From Blautia sp. (GTDB lineage Bacteria > Bacillota > Clostridia > Lachnospirales > Lachnospiraceae): a DNA stretch of 53,779 nucleotides. The stretch's first letter is position 1; each line of letters opens with the position of its first letter. Positions 23,932-33,105 of this stretch are shown here, piece after piece. The notes under the pieces are model-generated. The model ran no database searches. It saw only the letters and a list, made by a program, of their open reading frames with translations, and was not told where the DNA came from. The DNA lies in contig JAFTPT010000047.1 in assembly GCA_017463155.1 (NCBI GenBank), positions 1 to 53,779 on the forward strand, read 5' to 3'. The position numbers and the translations under genes are program-made.

Positions 23932-26802
23932 TTATTTTTTTCTGCTGCGATAGACCAGGATTCCTCCGATCAGCACGATCGCAGCGATCAGAATGCCCAC
24001 ATAGAGGCCGACCGGCGTATCATCCCCGGTCAGGACAGCGTTCTTGCCTTTTCCTGTCGGAGCCGGAGTCGCTGTAGGCTTCGTTGACGTATTATTGACG
24101 GTAAAGGTAACCTTCTTGACGTCGGTATTCCCTGTCTTTACCCAGGAGGATCCATCGTACTCCTGCTCGGCAAACGTGACCGCGAGCGTATAGGTACCGG
24201 CCTTGGAAACACGGAAGGTCGCTTCATATGGAGCGCTGCTCCATTTCCGTTCTTCCATCACATTCCACTTGGTGGGAATAAATCTTGTGTCACCCTTCTG
24301 CGGATCTTTGTTGTCCATTCCGGCGCCTACGGCCGTAAAGCTGATCTTGGTCTCGGTCGTATAAACGTCCTTTTTGGAACTGATGCCCTTGATCTGGTTG
24401 TTATCACTGTCGGCGATCTTTGCCTTCCGCGCGGAGACCGTAACCTTCACGGCCGCCACAAGGTCCAGGTTGTCCGGGTTTTCGATCCCCTCCGGCAGCG
24501 TCACCTTGCCGCGCACGGTAAAGATCTGCTCTTCTGCGGAAGAGGGATCATATTCCGCGCTCTTGACATCCCAGGAAACGGAAGCACTCTTCTCTCCGTC
24601 CGTGGTCACCACGGTCACCTTGCCGGGAAGTCCCAGCCCATCGGCTGATTTTTCACTTCCGTTCTTTACGCCGGTGATGTCATCCGGATTCTTGATACTC
24701 ACAAGATTCGTTTTCTTTTCATTCTTTTCAAAAAACAGATCCACGGTATCTTCAGCCTTTTCGGCAGAAGTGATCGTGATCGTCTCCGCGATCGTTCCGG
24801 TCAGTCCATCCTTCGGCGTAATGGTAAAGTCCGCCGTCTCCTGGGGCGCCAGGACTGCGGCCGAAAGGGTACCGATCGTAAAGAAATCCGTGGAAGCAGG
24901 CTGCACCAGGTTCACGGTGCTGTTTCCCGTATTCGTGACCGTCACCGACTGCGGCGCGGTGCTGTCAATGAATGACAGTTCCGCCGGGGCCGCCTTGATC
25001 GTATAGACCGGTGCTGGCTCCTTTACGGACAGATCTGCTTCCAGCTCGGCCAGAACCTCGTCCGTCTCTGCATTCACAATGCGGAGCGTTTCCGCATATT
25101 CACCTTTGGGCAGGCCTTCTGTCGGCCGGACGGTAAATGTGACCGTGCCTCCCGCTTCGACCGCCGCTGAACCAAGGCCTTCGATCACAAAGAGCTCCGC
25201 ATTCTGAGAAGCCACCGTGACCGGAGCCGTTCCGTCATTCGTCAGCACGACCTCAATTGCGGAAGGAGCCTCTTCACCCTCCACCATATCAAAGGCAACC
25301 ACATCCTGGTCAAGCGATGCGGATACAACAGGAGCTGCCGGCTCTTCTTCTTCGGGATCTTTTTCCTCAGCCGGATCCTTTGTCTCATCCGGATCTGTTC
25401 CGCCTTCGCCTTCCGCATCCGGCGTCTCTTCCGACTCGGTTTCACCCTCCGTATCCGTTGTCTTCTCCGGTTCGGTTTTGTTGTCTGTATCTTTTGTCTC
25501 CGCCGGTTCGGTTTCACCGTCCGTTTCCGCCGTTTCGTCCTTCGTCAGGTCCGGTGCTTCCTCCTGGCCTGCGGAAGCCGCCGCCAGATCCATCCCGTCC
25601 GGTTCGGTATCGGGCACTTCCTGATCGGAATCCCCCACAAGTGCTTCGGGATCGATCACGATCTCTCCCTCCGTCTCCGGGATCTGCTCTTCATCCTCTT
25701 CCTCAAGGCTGGTGGTCACGATCACAGCCCTTGCCGTAAAGGAGGCTTCCGCTCCCTGTTCGGACACGTATGTGATCGTGTCTTCGTATGTACCGTCCTC
25801 CAGGCCCTCCCGCGGCTGGATCCAGAGATTGACCGCAGCACCGGGCTCCAGCGTCTCCTTGATATCCTCCACCATGAAATGCTCCGGAGAGATCCCTTCA
25901 AAATCCAGCGGGACGTTTCCGCTGTTGGTGACGGTCACATAGCGGACTTCGGGATCTGCCAGCTGTTCTTCATCAAGCGTTCCGAAATCAAGGATCTCCG
26001 AACCATCGGACACAGCCGCCACAGCTTCCGCGACCGGCTCCGCCTCCGCGACGATCTCCGTCCCGGCAGGCTCGGCTTCGCCCGTCTCTTCATTGATGAC
26101 AAAAACCTCTTCCTGGACATCACCGAGAGAAGGATCTGCCGTCCACTCATCTCCCTCGTCCGGCACCTCGACCGTATCCTGGTCCTCGGTGACGGGTTCT
26201 TCCGGCGCAGACTCCTCGAAGGAATCGTCGGAGGGGATCTCGAACACCTCTTCCTCCGTGGTGATCTCCGGAAGTTCCTCGACCGGGATCTCTACATATT
26301 CGGCTTCCTGCGGTTCCTCCTCGTAGACAGGCTCTTCCGCGGGCACCTCCTCGTAGACGACCTCCGGGACCGGCTCTTCATAAACCGGCTCTTCCGCCGC
26401 CGGTTCCGGCTGCGGTTCCTCCGTGGGCTGCGGCTTCGGCTCCACCTTGCCCGTCGTAGCTGTCAGACTCCCCTCGATTCCCTGGTCGGCTTTTCCGGTG
26501 ATCGTAAGGACAACGGCCTTGCCCACATCCGCATCGGACGGCGTGTAGCTCTTGCCGGTACTCACTTCCCTGCTGCCGCTGTCATCCTTGACCGCCCACG
26601 AAAAAGAAAGCTGGTCCTCTCCGGCTCCTTTGACCTCGGATAGATCGGCCTTCAGCTCAGATCCGGCTATCGCCTGGCCTTTGATCTTCACCTTTCCTTC
26701 CAGTTTGACCGTATCTGCTTCCTCAGCAAAAACAGACACCGGAATCATCATCAGCATCATAAGGACCGACATGATGACTGCCAGTATTCTCTTCTTACTC
26801 AT
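23932..26802 (-). CDS. Large secreted, wall- or membrane-anchored surface protein with repeated Ig-like domains
   Basis: A 956-residue protein. A signal peptide (1-26, cleavage after VFA) is followed by an Ig-like module (about 30-115), then a Glu/Pro/Val-rich acidic stalk (about 120-240, repeated EEPVYEE motifs). Three ASPM/SPD2/Hydin-like beta modules with VTNSGNVPL, VLTNDGTAPV and VTNTGNSTVN are separated by a second acidic linker (about 390-490). A Big-type Ig domain (about 700-790) and a last beta domain follow. The C-terminus has a Thr/Pro/Ala linker, TGDD, a hydrophobic span (VGLYVGILIAAIVLIGGIL) and RSRKK. This is the layout of a sortase substrate, but the LPXTG is replaced by AVLTG. 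The RBS (AAGGAGG) supports the ATG. Adhesion or scaffold role is inferred. Confidence 0.85.
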   Translation of the reverse strand: MSKKRILAVIMSVLMMLMMIPVSVFAEEADTVKLEGKVKIKGQAIAGSELKADLSEVKGAGEDQLSFSWAVKDDSGSREVSTGKSYTPSDADVGKAVVLTITGKADQGIEGSLTATTGKVEPKPQPTEEPQPEPAAEEPVYEEPVPEVVYEEVPAEEPVYEEEPQEAEYVEIPVEELPEITTEEEVFEIPSDDSFEESAPEEPVTEDQDTVEVPDEGDEWTADPSLGDVQEEVFVINEETGEAEPAGTEIVAEAEPVAEAVAAVSDGSEILDFGTLDEEQLADPEVRYVTVTNSGNVPLDFEGISPEHFMVEDIKETLEPGAAVNLWIQPREGLEDGTYEDTITYVSEQGAEASFTARAVIVTTSLEEEDEEQIPETEGEIVIDPEALVGDSDQEVPDTEPDGMDLAAASAGQEEAPDLTKDETAETDGETEPAETKDTDNKTEPEKTTDTEGETESEETPDAEGEGGTDPDETKDPAEEKDPEEEEPAAPVVSASLDQDVVAFDMVEGEEAPSAIEVVLTNDGTAPVTVASQNAELFVIEGLGSAAVEAGGTVTFTVRPTEGLPKGEYAETLRIVNAETDEVLAELEADLSVKEPAPVYTIKAAPAELSFIDSTAPQSVTVTNTGNSTVNLVQPASTDFFTIGTLSAAVLAPQETADFTITPKDGLTGTIAETITITSAEKAEDTVDLFFEKNEKKTNLVSIKNPDDITGVKNGSEKSADGLGLPGKVTVVTTDGEKSASVSWDVKSAEYDPSSAEEQIFTVRGKVTLPEGIENPDNLDLVAAVKVTVSARKAKIADSDNNQIKGISSKKDVYTTETKISFTAVGAGMDNKDPQKGDTRFIPTKWNVMEERKWSSAPYEATFRVSKAGTYTLAVTFAEQEYDGSSWVKTGNTDVKKVTFTVNNTSTKPTATPAPTGKGKNAVLTGDDTPVGLYVGILIAAIVLIGGILVYRSRKK

Positions 26803-26876
26803 AGGGTTGATTCCTCCTTCACTCTTTTATCCCTGCAGACAAAAAGCCTTGCAAAAGACCTTTGATTCATGACCCT

Positions 26877-26885
26877 ATTCTAGCA
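26877..26885 (-). promoter_or_regulatory. Extended -10 promoter of the surface-protein gene
   Basis: Minus strand TGCTAGAAT (TAGAAT at 26877-26882), with TTACAA 18 bp upstream as a possible -35. The leader would be about 70 nt. Confidence 0.5.
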
Positions 26886-26917
26886 TAGCAGACACGCCCA
26901 TTGTAATTTATAGTTTC

Positions 26918-27178
26918 TCAGCCCTCCACAATGAGGTATTTCCCGTCCGGAAGCGCAAAGACCTCCGCGGCTTCGGCAAGCTCCTCCGCGGACATGCCTT
27001 TCACATCCGCGCCCATCTCATCCAGATAGCGCCGGACATCCTTCATGTTATCGACAACGACCGCCATACAGTCATCAAGGAACGCTTCCGCCTCCTCGTA
27101 GGTGTCGGCGACCGGCTCATCAAAAAGCTGCCCCTGCCTGGCAAGAAACGTCTCGACACATTCTCTCGAATAGATCAT
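26918..27178 (-). CDS. Uncharacterised 86-residue acidic protein
   Basis: The product begins MIYSRECVETFLARQGQLF and is strongly acidic (DTYEEAEAFLDDCMAVVV), ending with FALPDGKYLIVEG. It looks soluble and alpha/beta, with no signal peptide. Its start overlaps the stop of the HAD gene by 4 nt (ATGA), and that gene overlaps maf by 4 nt, so it is the third gene of a compact operon maf-HAD-86 aa. No known family is recognised with confidence. Confidence 0.75.
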   Translation of the reverse strand: MIYSRECVETFLARQGQLFDEPVADTYEEAEAFLDDCMAVVVDNMKDVRRYLDEMGADVKGMSAEELAEAAEVFALPDGKYLIVEG

Positions 27179-27870
27179 TCGTCTGTCTCCTTTCTGCTCT
27201 CCTGCTCCTTTTTGTTTTCTTCCTCAAACAGTGTAAGAAGGTCTTCCGGTGTTTCGACGATCCTTGCCGCGTGGGCGCCCTCGAGTTCCTCCCTTGGCCG
27301 GAACCCCCACAATACACCGACGGTGAACATTCCGGCCGAGATCCCGGTCTGCATATCGGTCGCCGTGTCTCCGATGTACATACACTCCTCCGGCTTTACC
27401 TGCAGCAGCTCCGCGATCCGGAGCGGGCTGTCAGGCGCAGGTTTCCTCCGGAGCCCCTCTGTCTGACCCTGTACCACATTAAAAAGCCCCGGAAAAAGCG
27501 TCCCGATCACCTGGAGTGCCGCCTCATGCGGCTTGTTTGTGCAGACCGCGATGGGGACCCCCATCTCCCTGAACCTCCGGAGCACGTCCTCGATCCCGTC
27601 GTAGACCGTGACCCGGTACAGCGGATCCTGATTAAACTTTTCCCGGTAGATCTCTTCCATCTCCACGGCATGGACCAGTTCCGGATCACCGGCATCCCTA
27701 AGGCACCTTCTGACAAGCATACCTGCCCCGTCTCCGGCATAATAGCGGAAATTGTCGGACGGCAGGGCCTGTAAGCCCAGATCCTCAAGGATCCCGTTGG
27801 CAATGACCGCCATGGAATCGATCGTGTTCGCCAGTGTTCCGTCGAGATCGAAAATACAAGCCCTGATCAT
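27175..27870 (-). CDS. HAD-family hydrolase, phosphoglycolate phosphatase-like
   Basis: A 231-residue phosphatase of the HAD superfamily with a C1 cap. Motif I is FDLDGTLANT (about 7-16) with both Asp residues. Motif II is the Thr in AVCTNKP (about 113), motif III the Lys in LRRKPAPDS (about 145) and motif IV YIGDTATDMQTG (about 168-179). This arrangement is that of Gph/PpaX-type enzymes. 2-phosphoglycolate from DNA repair, or another small phosphate, is the likely substrate. A charged tail (EEENKKEQESRKETDE) is added. Coupled by 4-nt overlaps to maf upstream and the 86-residue gene downstream. Confidence 0.9.
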   Translation of the reverse strand: MIRACIFDLDGTLANTIDSMAVIANGILEDLGLQALPSDNFRYYAGDGAGMLVRRCLRDAGDPELVHAVEMEEIYREKFNQDPLYRVTVYDGIEDVLRRFREMGVPIAVCTNKPHEAALQVIGTLFPGLFNVVQGQTEGLRRKPAPDSPLRIAELLQVKPEECMYIGDTATDMQTGISAGMFTVGVLWGFRPREELEGAHAARIVETPEDLLTLFEEENKKEQESRKETDE

Positions 27871-28472
27871 TCTGTGTCCTCCTCATCAAGCCGGATCCCC
27901 AGCTTTTCTGCCTCATGAAAAAGTCTCGCCACAGGAAGTCCCACCACATTCTGGTAATCTCCGTGGATCCCTCTGACAAAGATGCCCCCTTTGCCCTGGA
28001 TCCCGTAGCTCCCGGCCTTGTCCATCGGCTCCCCCGTCGCGATGTAGCGCTCCAGCTCACTGTCCCGCGCCGGATAGAAGGTCACATCCGTGCATTCATG
28101 GAACACATGCTCCTCCCAGCTGCCGTTTCGTCTGACCAGGAACGTAACCCCCGTGAATACCTGATGGGTCTTTCCCTGCAGCATCCGAAACATGGAAAGT
28201 GCCTCCTCCCGGTCTGCAGGCTTGCCCAGGATCTTCCCCTCATAGGATACGATCGTGTCCGCGCCGATGATCACGGTTCCTTCTTCTGCCTGCCCGCAGC
28301 GTTCCGCGATCTCTGCCGCTTTCTGGCCCGAAAGCTCTTCCACGATCTCCGCCGGGTATGTCCGGGTGATGATCTCCTCCCGGCCGGCCGGACAGATGTC
28401 AAAGCATACGCCTGCATTTTCGAGCAGCTCCTTCCGCCTGGGCGATGCCGACGCAAGTATGATCTTTCTCAT
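27867..28472 (-). CDS. maf: Maf-family nucleoside triphosphate pyrophosphatase
   Basis: Maf proteins hydrolyse dTTP/UTP or modified nucleotides and are tied to septum formation and house-cleaning. The 201-residue length is normal. LASASPRRKELLENAG (6-21) is the signature substrate loop. IIGADTIVSYEGKILGKP (about 67-84) carries the catalytic Asp. GEPMDKAGSYGIQGKG (about 148-163) is the C-terminal motif. The first gene of a three-gene operon; the nearby hairpin at 28527 may protect or attenuate its mRNA. Confidence 0.94.
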   Translation of the reverse strand: MRKIILASASPRRKELLENAGVCFDICPAGREEIITRTYPAEIVEELSGQKAAEIAERCGQAEEGTVIIGADTIVSYEGKILGKPADREEALSMFRMLQGKTHQVFTGVTFLVRRNGSWEEHVFHECTDVTFYPARDSELERYIATGEPMDKAGSYGIQGKGGIFVRGIHGDYQNVVGLPVARLFHEAEKLGIRLDEEDTE

Positions 28473-28526
28473 TTTTTCTCCCTTCTATGATCCATGCATC
28501 AAAAACATGATGACGGATGATTCGAA

Positions 28527-28551
28527 CAAAGAGCCGCGCTGCGGCTCTTTG
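28527..28551. terminator. Perfect 11-bp hairpin upstream of maf
   Basis: CAAAGAGCCGC, 3-nt loop GCT, GCGGCTCTTTG. There is no long T-run on either side, so it is not a typical terminator. Its stem is nearly identical to that of the terminator at 29041-29074. Confidence 0.5.
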
Positions 28552-28672
28552 CGCTTCTATGCTAACAGTTTTTTTCCAGAATCGCAAGAAGCCTCTTTCT
28601 TTTTCCCTCAAAAAGTATTACAATAGGACCATAATGTATTCTGCGTGAATAATGATGAGAGGAGACACTGTT

Positions 28673-29020
28673 ATGGCAAAAGGAAATAAATACTTGGGAT
28701 TGCTTGCAATAGGTGCTGTTACCGCAGCTGCAGCCGGCGCTGCCGCCGCTTATCTTCTGAAGAAATCAGACCGTGAGCTTGAAGATGACTTCGATGATGA
28801 ATGGAATGACGATCTGGCCGAGGATACCGAGACCGAAGAAGAGGAAGATCTCTTCGAGGATGAAGACGAGGAAAAAGACGATTTTGAAGCCTGGGATATT
28901 TCCGACACCGCTCAGGATGAAGTAGAGGCGGCCGAGGAAGCTGCCGAGGAGATTGCTGAGGATGCAGAGGAATCTGCTGAAGAGGCAGTGGAAGCCGCGG
29001 AGGAAACCGTCGAAGAATGA
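28673..29020 (+). CDS. Small acidic membrane-anchored protein
   Basis: A 115-residue protein from the ATG at 28673, chosen because GAGGAG lies 8 nt upstream; the frame is open to 28652. One N-terminal hydrophobic span (about 6-28, GLLAIGAVTAAAAGAAAAYLL within it) is followed by KKSDRE and a tail of about 80 residues in which roughly half are Glu/Asp, with alternating EEA(A/E) heptads at the end. The tail is predicted disordered then helical. It resembles small anchored proteins seen in Clostridia with no known role. It is transcribed alone, opposite to its neighbours, and ends at the terminator at 29041. A weak -10 TACAAT is at 28619-28624. Confidence 0.7.
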   Translation: MAKGNKYLGLLAIGAVTAAAAGAAAAYLLKKSDRELEDDFDDEWNDDLAEDTETEEEEDLFEDEDEEKDDFEAWDISDTAQDEVEAAEEAAEEIAEDAEESAEEAVEAAEETVEE

Positions 29021-29040
29021 TTCCCTGATTCCGTCAGGAC

Positions 29041-29074
29041 ATAAAAAAGAGCCGCATAGCGGCTCTTTTTTATG
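29041..29074. terminator. Bidirectional terminator between the acidic protein and glnS
   Basis: Stem AAGAGCCGC/GCGGCTCTT with a short loop, flanked by A6 on the left and T6 on the right, so functional in both directions. It ends within 3 bp of the glnS stop. Confidence 0.9.
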
Positions 29075-29076
29075 TC

Positions 29077-30744
29077 TTATTTTCCCGGAAGCTTAAAGGA
29101 GCTCTTCAGGGACACGATCCTGTTGAACACAGGTGCTCCCTCCCTGGAATCCTTACAGTCGGCGCAGAAGAATCCGTTCCGTACGAACTGGAAGCGGTCA
29201 AAGCTGACAGCCTCCATGAGGCCCGGTTCCACATAGGCCTCGACCGTTGTCAGGGAATTCGGATTCAGGTTCAGGGAACCGTCCTCCTTATTGTAGACGC
29301 CCTTCTCCTCATCGATGATGTTCTCGTAGAGGCGTACCTCGGCTTTGCCTGCATGGGAGCATTCCACCCAGTGGATGGTTCCCTTGACCTTACGGCCGTC
29401 CGGAGCATTGCCGCCCTTGGTCGCCGGGTCATACGTACAATGAACGACTGTCACGTTTCCATCGTCGTCGGCCTCATACCCTGTACATGTAACAAAATAG
29501 GCATTCATCAGGCGTACTTCCGTTCCCGGGAACATTCTCTTGTACTTTTTGGGAGGATCCACCATAAAATCCTCTCTCTCAAAATACAGTTCTTTTCCGA
29601 ACGGAAGCATTCTCGTTCCAAGCGCCTCATTTTCCATGTTGTTGGGCGCTTCTAAAAGCTCCGTCTCCCCTTCCGGGTAATTGTCGATGACGAGCTTTAC
29701 CGGATCAAGGATTGCCATCATACGTGAAGCCTTCAGTTTAAGGTCCTCGCGGATACAGTATTCAAGCGCCGCATAGTCCGCGGTACTGTTGGCTTTGGAA
29801 ATGCCGCACATATCCACAAAGTTCTTGATGGATTCCGGTGTGAAGCCGCGTCTTCTGAGCGCCGCGATGGAAACCAGTCTCGGGTCGTCCCAGCCGTCAA
29901 CGATCCCGTCCTCCACAAGCTTTTTGATGTAACGCTTGCCGGTGACCACGTTGTTCAGATACAGCTTGGCAAACTCGATCTGCTTCGGAGGATGCGGGTA
30001 CTCCAGTTCCCTGACCACCCAGTCATAAAGCGGGCGGTGATCTTCAAATTCAAGTGTACACAGGGAATGTGTCACACCCTCGATGGCATCCTCGATCGGA
30101 TGCGCAAAATCATACAAAGGATAGATGCACCATTTATCCCCGGTATTATGATGGGTCATGTGAGCCACACGATAGATGACCGGATCCCGCATGTTCATGT
30201 TGGGGGATGCCATATCGATCTTGGCACGGAGGACCTTTTCGCCATCCGCGTATTCTCCGTTCCGCATGCCTTCAAACAGCCGCAGGTTCTCCTCCACGCT
30301 CCTGTCCCTGTACGGGCTCTCTTTGCCCGGTTCGGTCAGCGTACCTCTGTACTCACGGATCTTGTCGGCCGGCAGATCACAGACAAACGCCTTGCCCTTT
30401 TTGATCAGCTTGACCGCGCACTGGTACATCTCCTCAAAATAGTCGGACGCAAAAAACAGCCTGTCCTCCCAGTCCGCGCCGAGCCAGCGGATGTCTTCCT
30501 TGATGGAATCGACAAACTCCGTTTTTTCCTTGGTCGGGTTGGTATCGTCAAAGCGCATGTTGAATTTGCCGTTGTATTCCTTCGCGATCCCGTAGTTCAG
30601 AAGGATCGCCTTGGCATGGCCGATGTGCAGGTATCCGTTCGGTTCCGGCGGGAAACGGGTATGAACGGTATCATAAACGCCCTCTGCCAGATCCTTGTCA
30701 ATGATATTCTCGATAAAGTTTTTTGAAACAGTCTCGTTCTCCAT
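29077..30744 (-). CDS. glnS: Glutaminyl-tRNA synthetase
   Basis: It charges tRNA-Gln directly; most Firmicutes use GatCAB instead, but several Clostridia have GlnRS. The length is 555 residues from the ATG at 30744 (AGAAGGGA upstream; the ATG at 30777 has no site). The class I motif [16 protein letters not shown] (about 33-48) is intact. The region equivalent to the MSKRKL loop reads [11 protein letters not shown] (about 260), so the usual Ser-Lys is Gly-Lys while KR is kept. [17 protein letters not shown] follows directly as in the family. The C-terminal anticodon-binding barrels are complete. A possible promoter is TAATAT at 30781-30786. Confidence 0.95.
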   Translation of the reverse strand: MENETVSKNFIENIIDKDLAEGVYDTVHTRFPPEPNGYLHIGHAKAILLNYGIAKEYNGKFNMRFDDTNPTKEKTEFVDSIKEDIRWLGADWEDRLFFASDYFEEMYQCAVKLIKKGKAFVCDLPADKIREYRGTLTEPGKESPYRDRSVEENLRLFEGMRNGEYADGEKVLRAKIDMASPNMNMRDPVIYRVAHMTHHNTGDKWCIYPLYDFAHPIEDAIEGVTHSLCTLEFEDHRPLYDWVVRELEYPHPPKQIEFAKLYLNNVVTGKRYIKKLVEDGIVDGWDDPRLVSIAALRRRGFTPESIKNFVDMCGISKANSTADYAALEYCIREDLKLKASRMMAILDPVKLVIDNYPEGETELLEAPNNMENEALGTRMLPFGKELYFEREDFMVDPPKKYKRMFPGTEVRLMNAYFVTCTGYEADDDGNVTVVHCTYDPATKGGNAPDGRKVKGTIHWVECSHAGKAEVRLYENIIDEEKGVYNKEDGSLNLNPNSLTTVEAYVEPGLMEAVSFDRFQFVRNGFFCADCKDSREGAPVFNRIVSLKSSFKLPGK

Positions 30745-30832
30745 AGCTCTTTCCCTTCTAAATGCTTTCTCTGCCATATGATATTACCATAAACCGTCTC
30801 TTATGGAAAGTTTTTTTATTTCATTTTTTGTG

Positions 30833-30861
30833 TTGACAACCGAAACGTCATCTGTTAATAT
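30833..30861 (+). promoter_or_regulatory. tRNA-Thr promoter
   Basis: Plus strand: -35 TTGACA (30833-30838), 17-bp spacer, -10 TAATAT (30856-30861). It lies about 35 bp upstream of the mature 5' end. Confidence 0.85.
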
Positions 30862-30896
30862 ATCATTTGTTGAGCGGTTGTAACACCCTCTTCGAT

Positions 30897-30969
<73 letters not shown>

Positions 30970-30974
30970 TTCTG

Positions 30975-31000
30975 CCCCGGTATGACCGGGGTCTTTTTTT
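30975..31000 (+). terminator. Terminator of tRNA-Thr
   Basis: Stem CCCCGG/CCGGGG with loop TATGA (30975-30991), followed by GTCTTTTTTT-like T-run to 31000. Only a few bases separate it from the tRNA 3' end. Confidence 0.9.
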
Positions 31001-31013
31001 GTCCTTTTACAGG

Positions 31014-31040
31014 CAGAGGACCCTTTTTCAGGATCCTCTG
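31014..31040. repeat. Inverted repeat between tRNA-Thr and the PQQ-repeat gene
   Basis: CAGAGGA (31014-31020) pairs with TCCTCTG (31034-31040), with more pairing possible inside. The minus-strand gene ends at 31063, so this may be its 3' hairpin, but the following tract is not U-rich. Confidence 0.3.
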
Positions 31041-31062
31041 TCTGTTTCTTTTCTATTCTTCT

Positions 31063-33033
31063 TTATTCCAGCCTGATCCCGTAGATCCGGCAGTCCCTGG
31101 TACCGACCACCAGATAATTGTCATAGACAGCCGGCGAGGCTTCGATCACGCCTTCCCCGGTGCTGAAGGTATCCAGAATCTCTCCCGTATCTCCGTTCAG
31201 CATGTGGATCTTTCCGCCGCCTGTACAGTAGATGACCTTGCCGTTTCCCTCCTCATCGTAAACACAGACCGGCGAGGACCAACTGTAAAAATCACTCTGT
31301 TCCCACTCGACCGCGCCCGTTTTCTTGTTGATGCAGGCAAGAACGCCGCCATATTGGGAGCCCGTCCGGGCAACCGTCACATAAATATGATCGCCAAGGC
31401 TGTGATCGCCCACCGCGATGGTCGACTGTACGCCGCCGGATACGCCATCCTCCGTGTAGCATTCATAGGAAGTCTGCCAGACGATCTCCCCTGTCTCCGC
31501 ATCGATCTTCCAGATGGGGATCTCCGCGGAAGTACTGCTCCTCCAACCAAGATGGAAGGAGGTGCTCACGTAGAGATACAGGTGCCTGTCCTCGACAGAA
31601 AGGACCGGCGTTGAATTGGAATCATCCAGGATATCCTGTGCCCACACAAGCTGCAGCGTATCGAGATCGATACACATGAGGTTCGCCCCGTTATCGGCTA
31701 TATACAGGTATTTATCATAGATGGCGGCGCTGTCCTCCATGCCGAGCCAGTAGGAATAGACGTCGGAACGCACGCCGTTATAGCGCCACTTTACGATCCG
31801 GTCCGGATCGATGGAGAGAAGCCCTTTTTCTTCATCATAGACGGTATTCAGGTGAAACAGGTACAGGATCCCGTTTTCTCCCGGATAGATCAACGTATCC
31901 GTCTCCGCGTCCACCAGGGCGGAGGAATCGAAAAAGCTGAGAGACCCCCGCAGTGAATACGGATCGTTGTTGCCGAAGGTATACATGACGGAGCAGTCGA
32001 TCAGGTTGATGATGAATGCCCGGGCTGTTCCGTTATTGCTGTCATAGCCCGCGCCAAGGTACATGATGGGATAGCCCCGTGGATCCAGCGCGCCGGCTCC
32101 TTTGAAGGTGAATCCGAGGTACAGGGGCTCACGTGTGCGTTTTCCGTCCCTGAGATCAAGGAAATAGACGTAGCCGTCCATGCAGGCATAGATGACCTCG
32201 ACCAGCTCGTCGTCCTCCTTTGCCCACTGTTCCATGTTCATGTGGGCCTTGGCTTCCTTTGTCCATTTGCGCATCAGCGGCTGGCCGGTCCACCCGCTTC
32301 CGCTCCAGGTCGCGTTCCCGTAGGTGATCGAACCGGTCGGAACCTGCCACAGCTCCGTCATTTTGTTTGCGGTGATCGCGGCATGGCCGTAGGTGGGATT
32401 GTTCCGGAAATTGTTGCCCCTGAACGTAAAGATTCCGGGAAGATCCGTATATTCCTCTCCGAGCCCGAACCGGATCGGTGCCTCCGTCGTATAGGAGGAT
32501 GTATCCTCCAGGATCGCATCGTTCACGGAAATGCCGGTCGAAGCGATGTATCTGGACGGTTCCGTGGTCTCCACGCTGTGAGGAAGAAACGCGCCGACCG
32601 GAGATTCCACCATCTCGATCAGTTCACCCTCTTCTTCTTTTTCAAAAAGGCCTTTGACCGAACCGAGCAGCCCGCCGTCCTCTGCGTCCGTGTTCTCTTC
32701 CCCGGAAGCCGCAGCCTCCCGAGAGTTGTCCGCCCCCGTTCCCGGATCCGCTGCTTCGGCAGCTTCCGTCTTCGCGACCTGCTCCGTACCGGAAGGCTTC
32801 TGCCGGTTCCGGAAAAAGAAGACCGCGAACACCGCCAGCGCAGCGACCAGAAGGATCCCCACGACTGCCAGGATCTTTCCGGCTATGCCTCTTCCCTCTT
32901 CCTCCTCGGAAAAAGAGGCTTCTTCCTTCCAGTTCCGTTCCAGCTCCTCCCTGGAAATGGAGGTGCGGCCCCTTGCTTCCGGCCTGGCAGGGTTTTTCTT
33001 ATATGGACTGGGGGATTTTTGATTCTCAGACAT
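31063..33033 (-). CDS. Membrane-anchored PQQ-like beta-propeller protein
   Basis: A 656-residue protein. A Lys/Pro/Arg-rich cytoplasmic head (1-45) precedes one membrane span (about 49-72, KILAVVGILLVAALAVFAVF within it), an acidic Ala/Glu linker (75-150) and a beta-propeller (about 190-656). Propeller blades show the usual Trp-docking pattern, with AYVYFLDLRDG-like, MCIDLDTLQLVW, WKIDAETGEIVW, ACINKKTGAVEW and HMLNGDTGEILD repeats. Such domains bind partners rather than PQQ in most Firmicutes. It should display the propeller outside the membrane. The RBS (GAGGAG) supports the ATG. It is followed downstream by no gene on its strand until glnS. Confidence 0.85.
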   Translation of the reverse strand: MSENQKSPSPYKKNPARPEARGRTSISREELERNWKEEASFSEEEEGRGIAGKILAVVGILLVAALAVFAVFFFRNRQKPSGTEQVAKTEAAEAADPGTGADNSREAAASGEENTDAEDGGLLGSVKGLFEKEEEGELIEMVESPVGAFLPHSVETTEPSRYIASTGISVNDAILEDTSSYTTEAPIRFGLGEEYTDLPGIFTFRGNNFRNNPTYGHAAITANKMTELWQVPTGSITYGNATWSGSGWTGQPLMRKWTKEAKAHMNMEQWAKEDDELVEVIYACMDGYVYFLDLRDGKRTREPLYLGFTFKGAGALDPRGYPIMYLGAGYDSNNGTARAFIINLIDCSVMYTFGNNDPYSLRGSLSFFDSSALVDAETDTLIYPGENGILYLFHLNTVYDEEKGLLSIDPDRIVKWRYNGVRSDVYSYWLGMEDSAAIYDKYLYIADNGANLMCIDLDTLQLVWAQDILDDSNSTPVLSVEDRHLYLYVSTSFHLGWRSSTSAEIPIWKIDAETGEIVWQTSYECYTEDGVSGGVQSTIAVGDHSLGDHIYVTVARTGSQYGGVLACINKKTGAVEWEQSDFYSWSSPVCVYDEEGNGKVIYCTGGGKIHMLNGDTGEILDTFSTGEGVIEASPAVYDNYLVVGTRDCRIYGIRLE

Positions 33034-33105
33034 CTGTACGTCTCCTCGTATGATCTTTCATTGATGACAGGCCTTTTTTACTCCTGCTCTTCGGTATGCG
33101 TGCTC

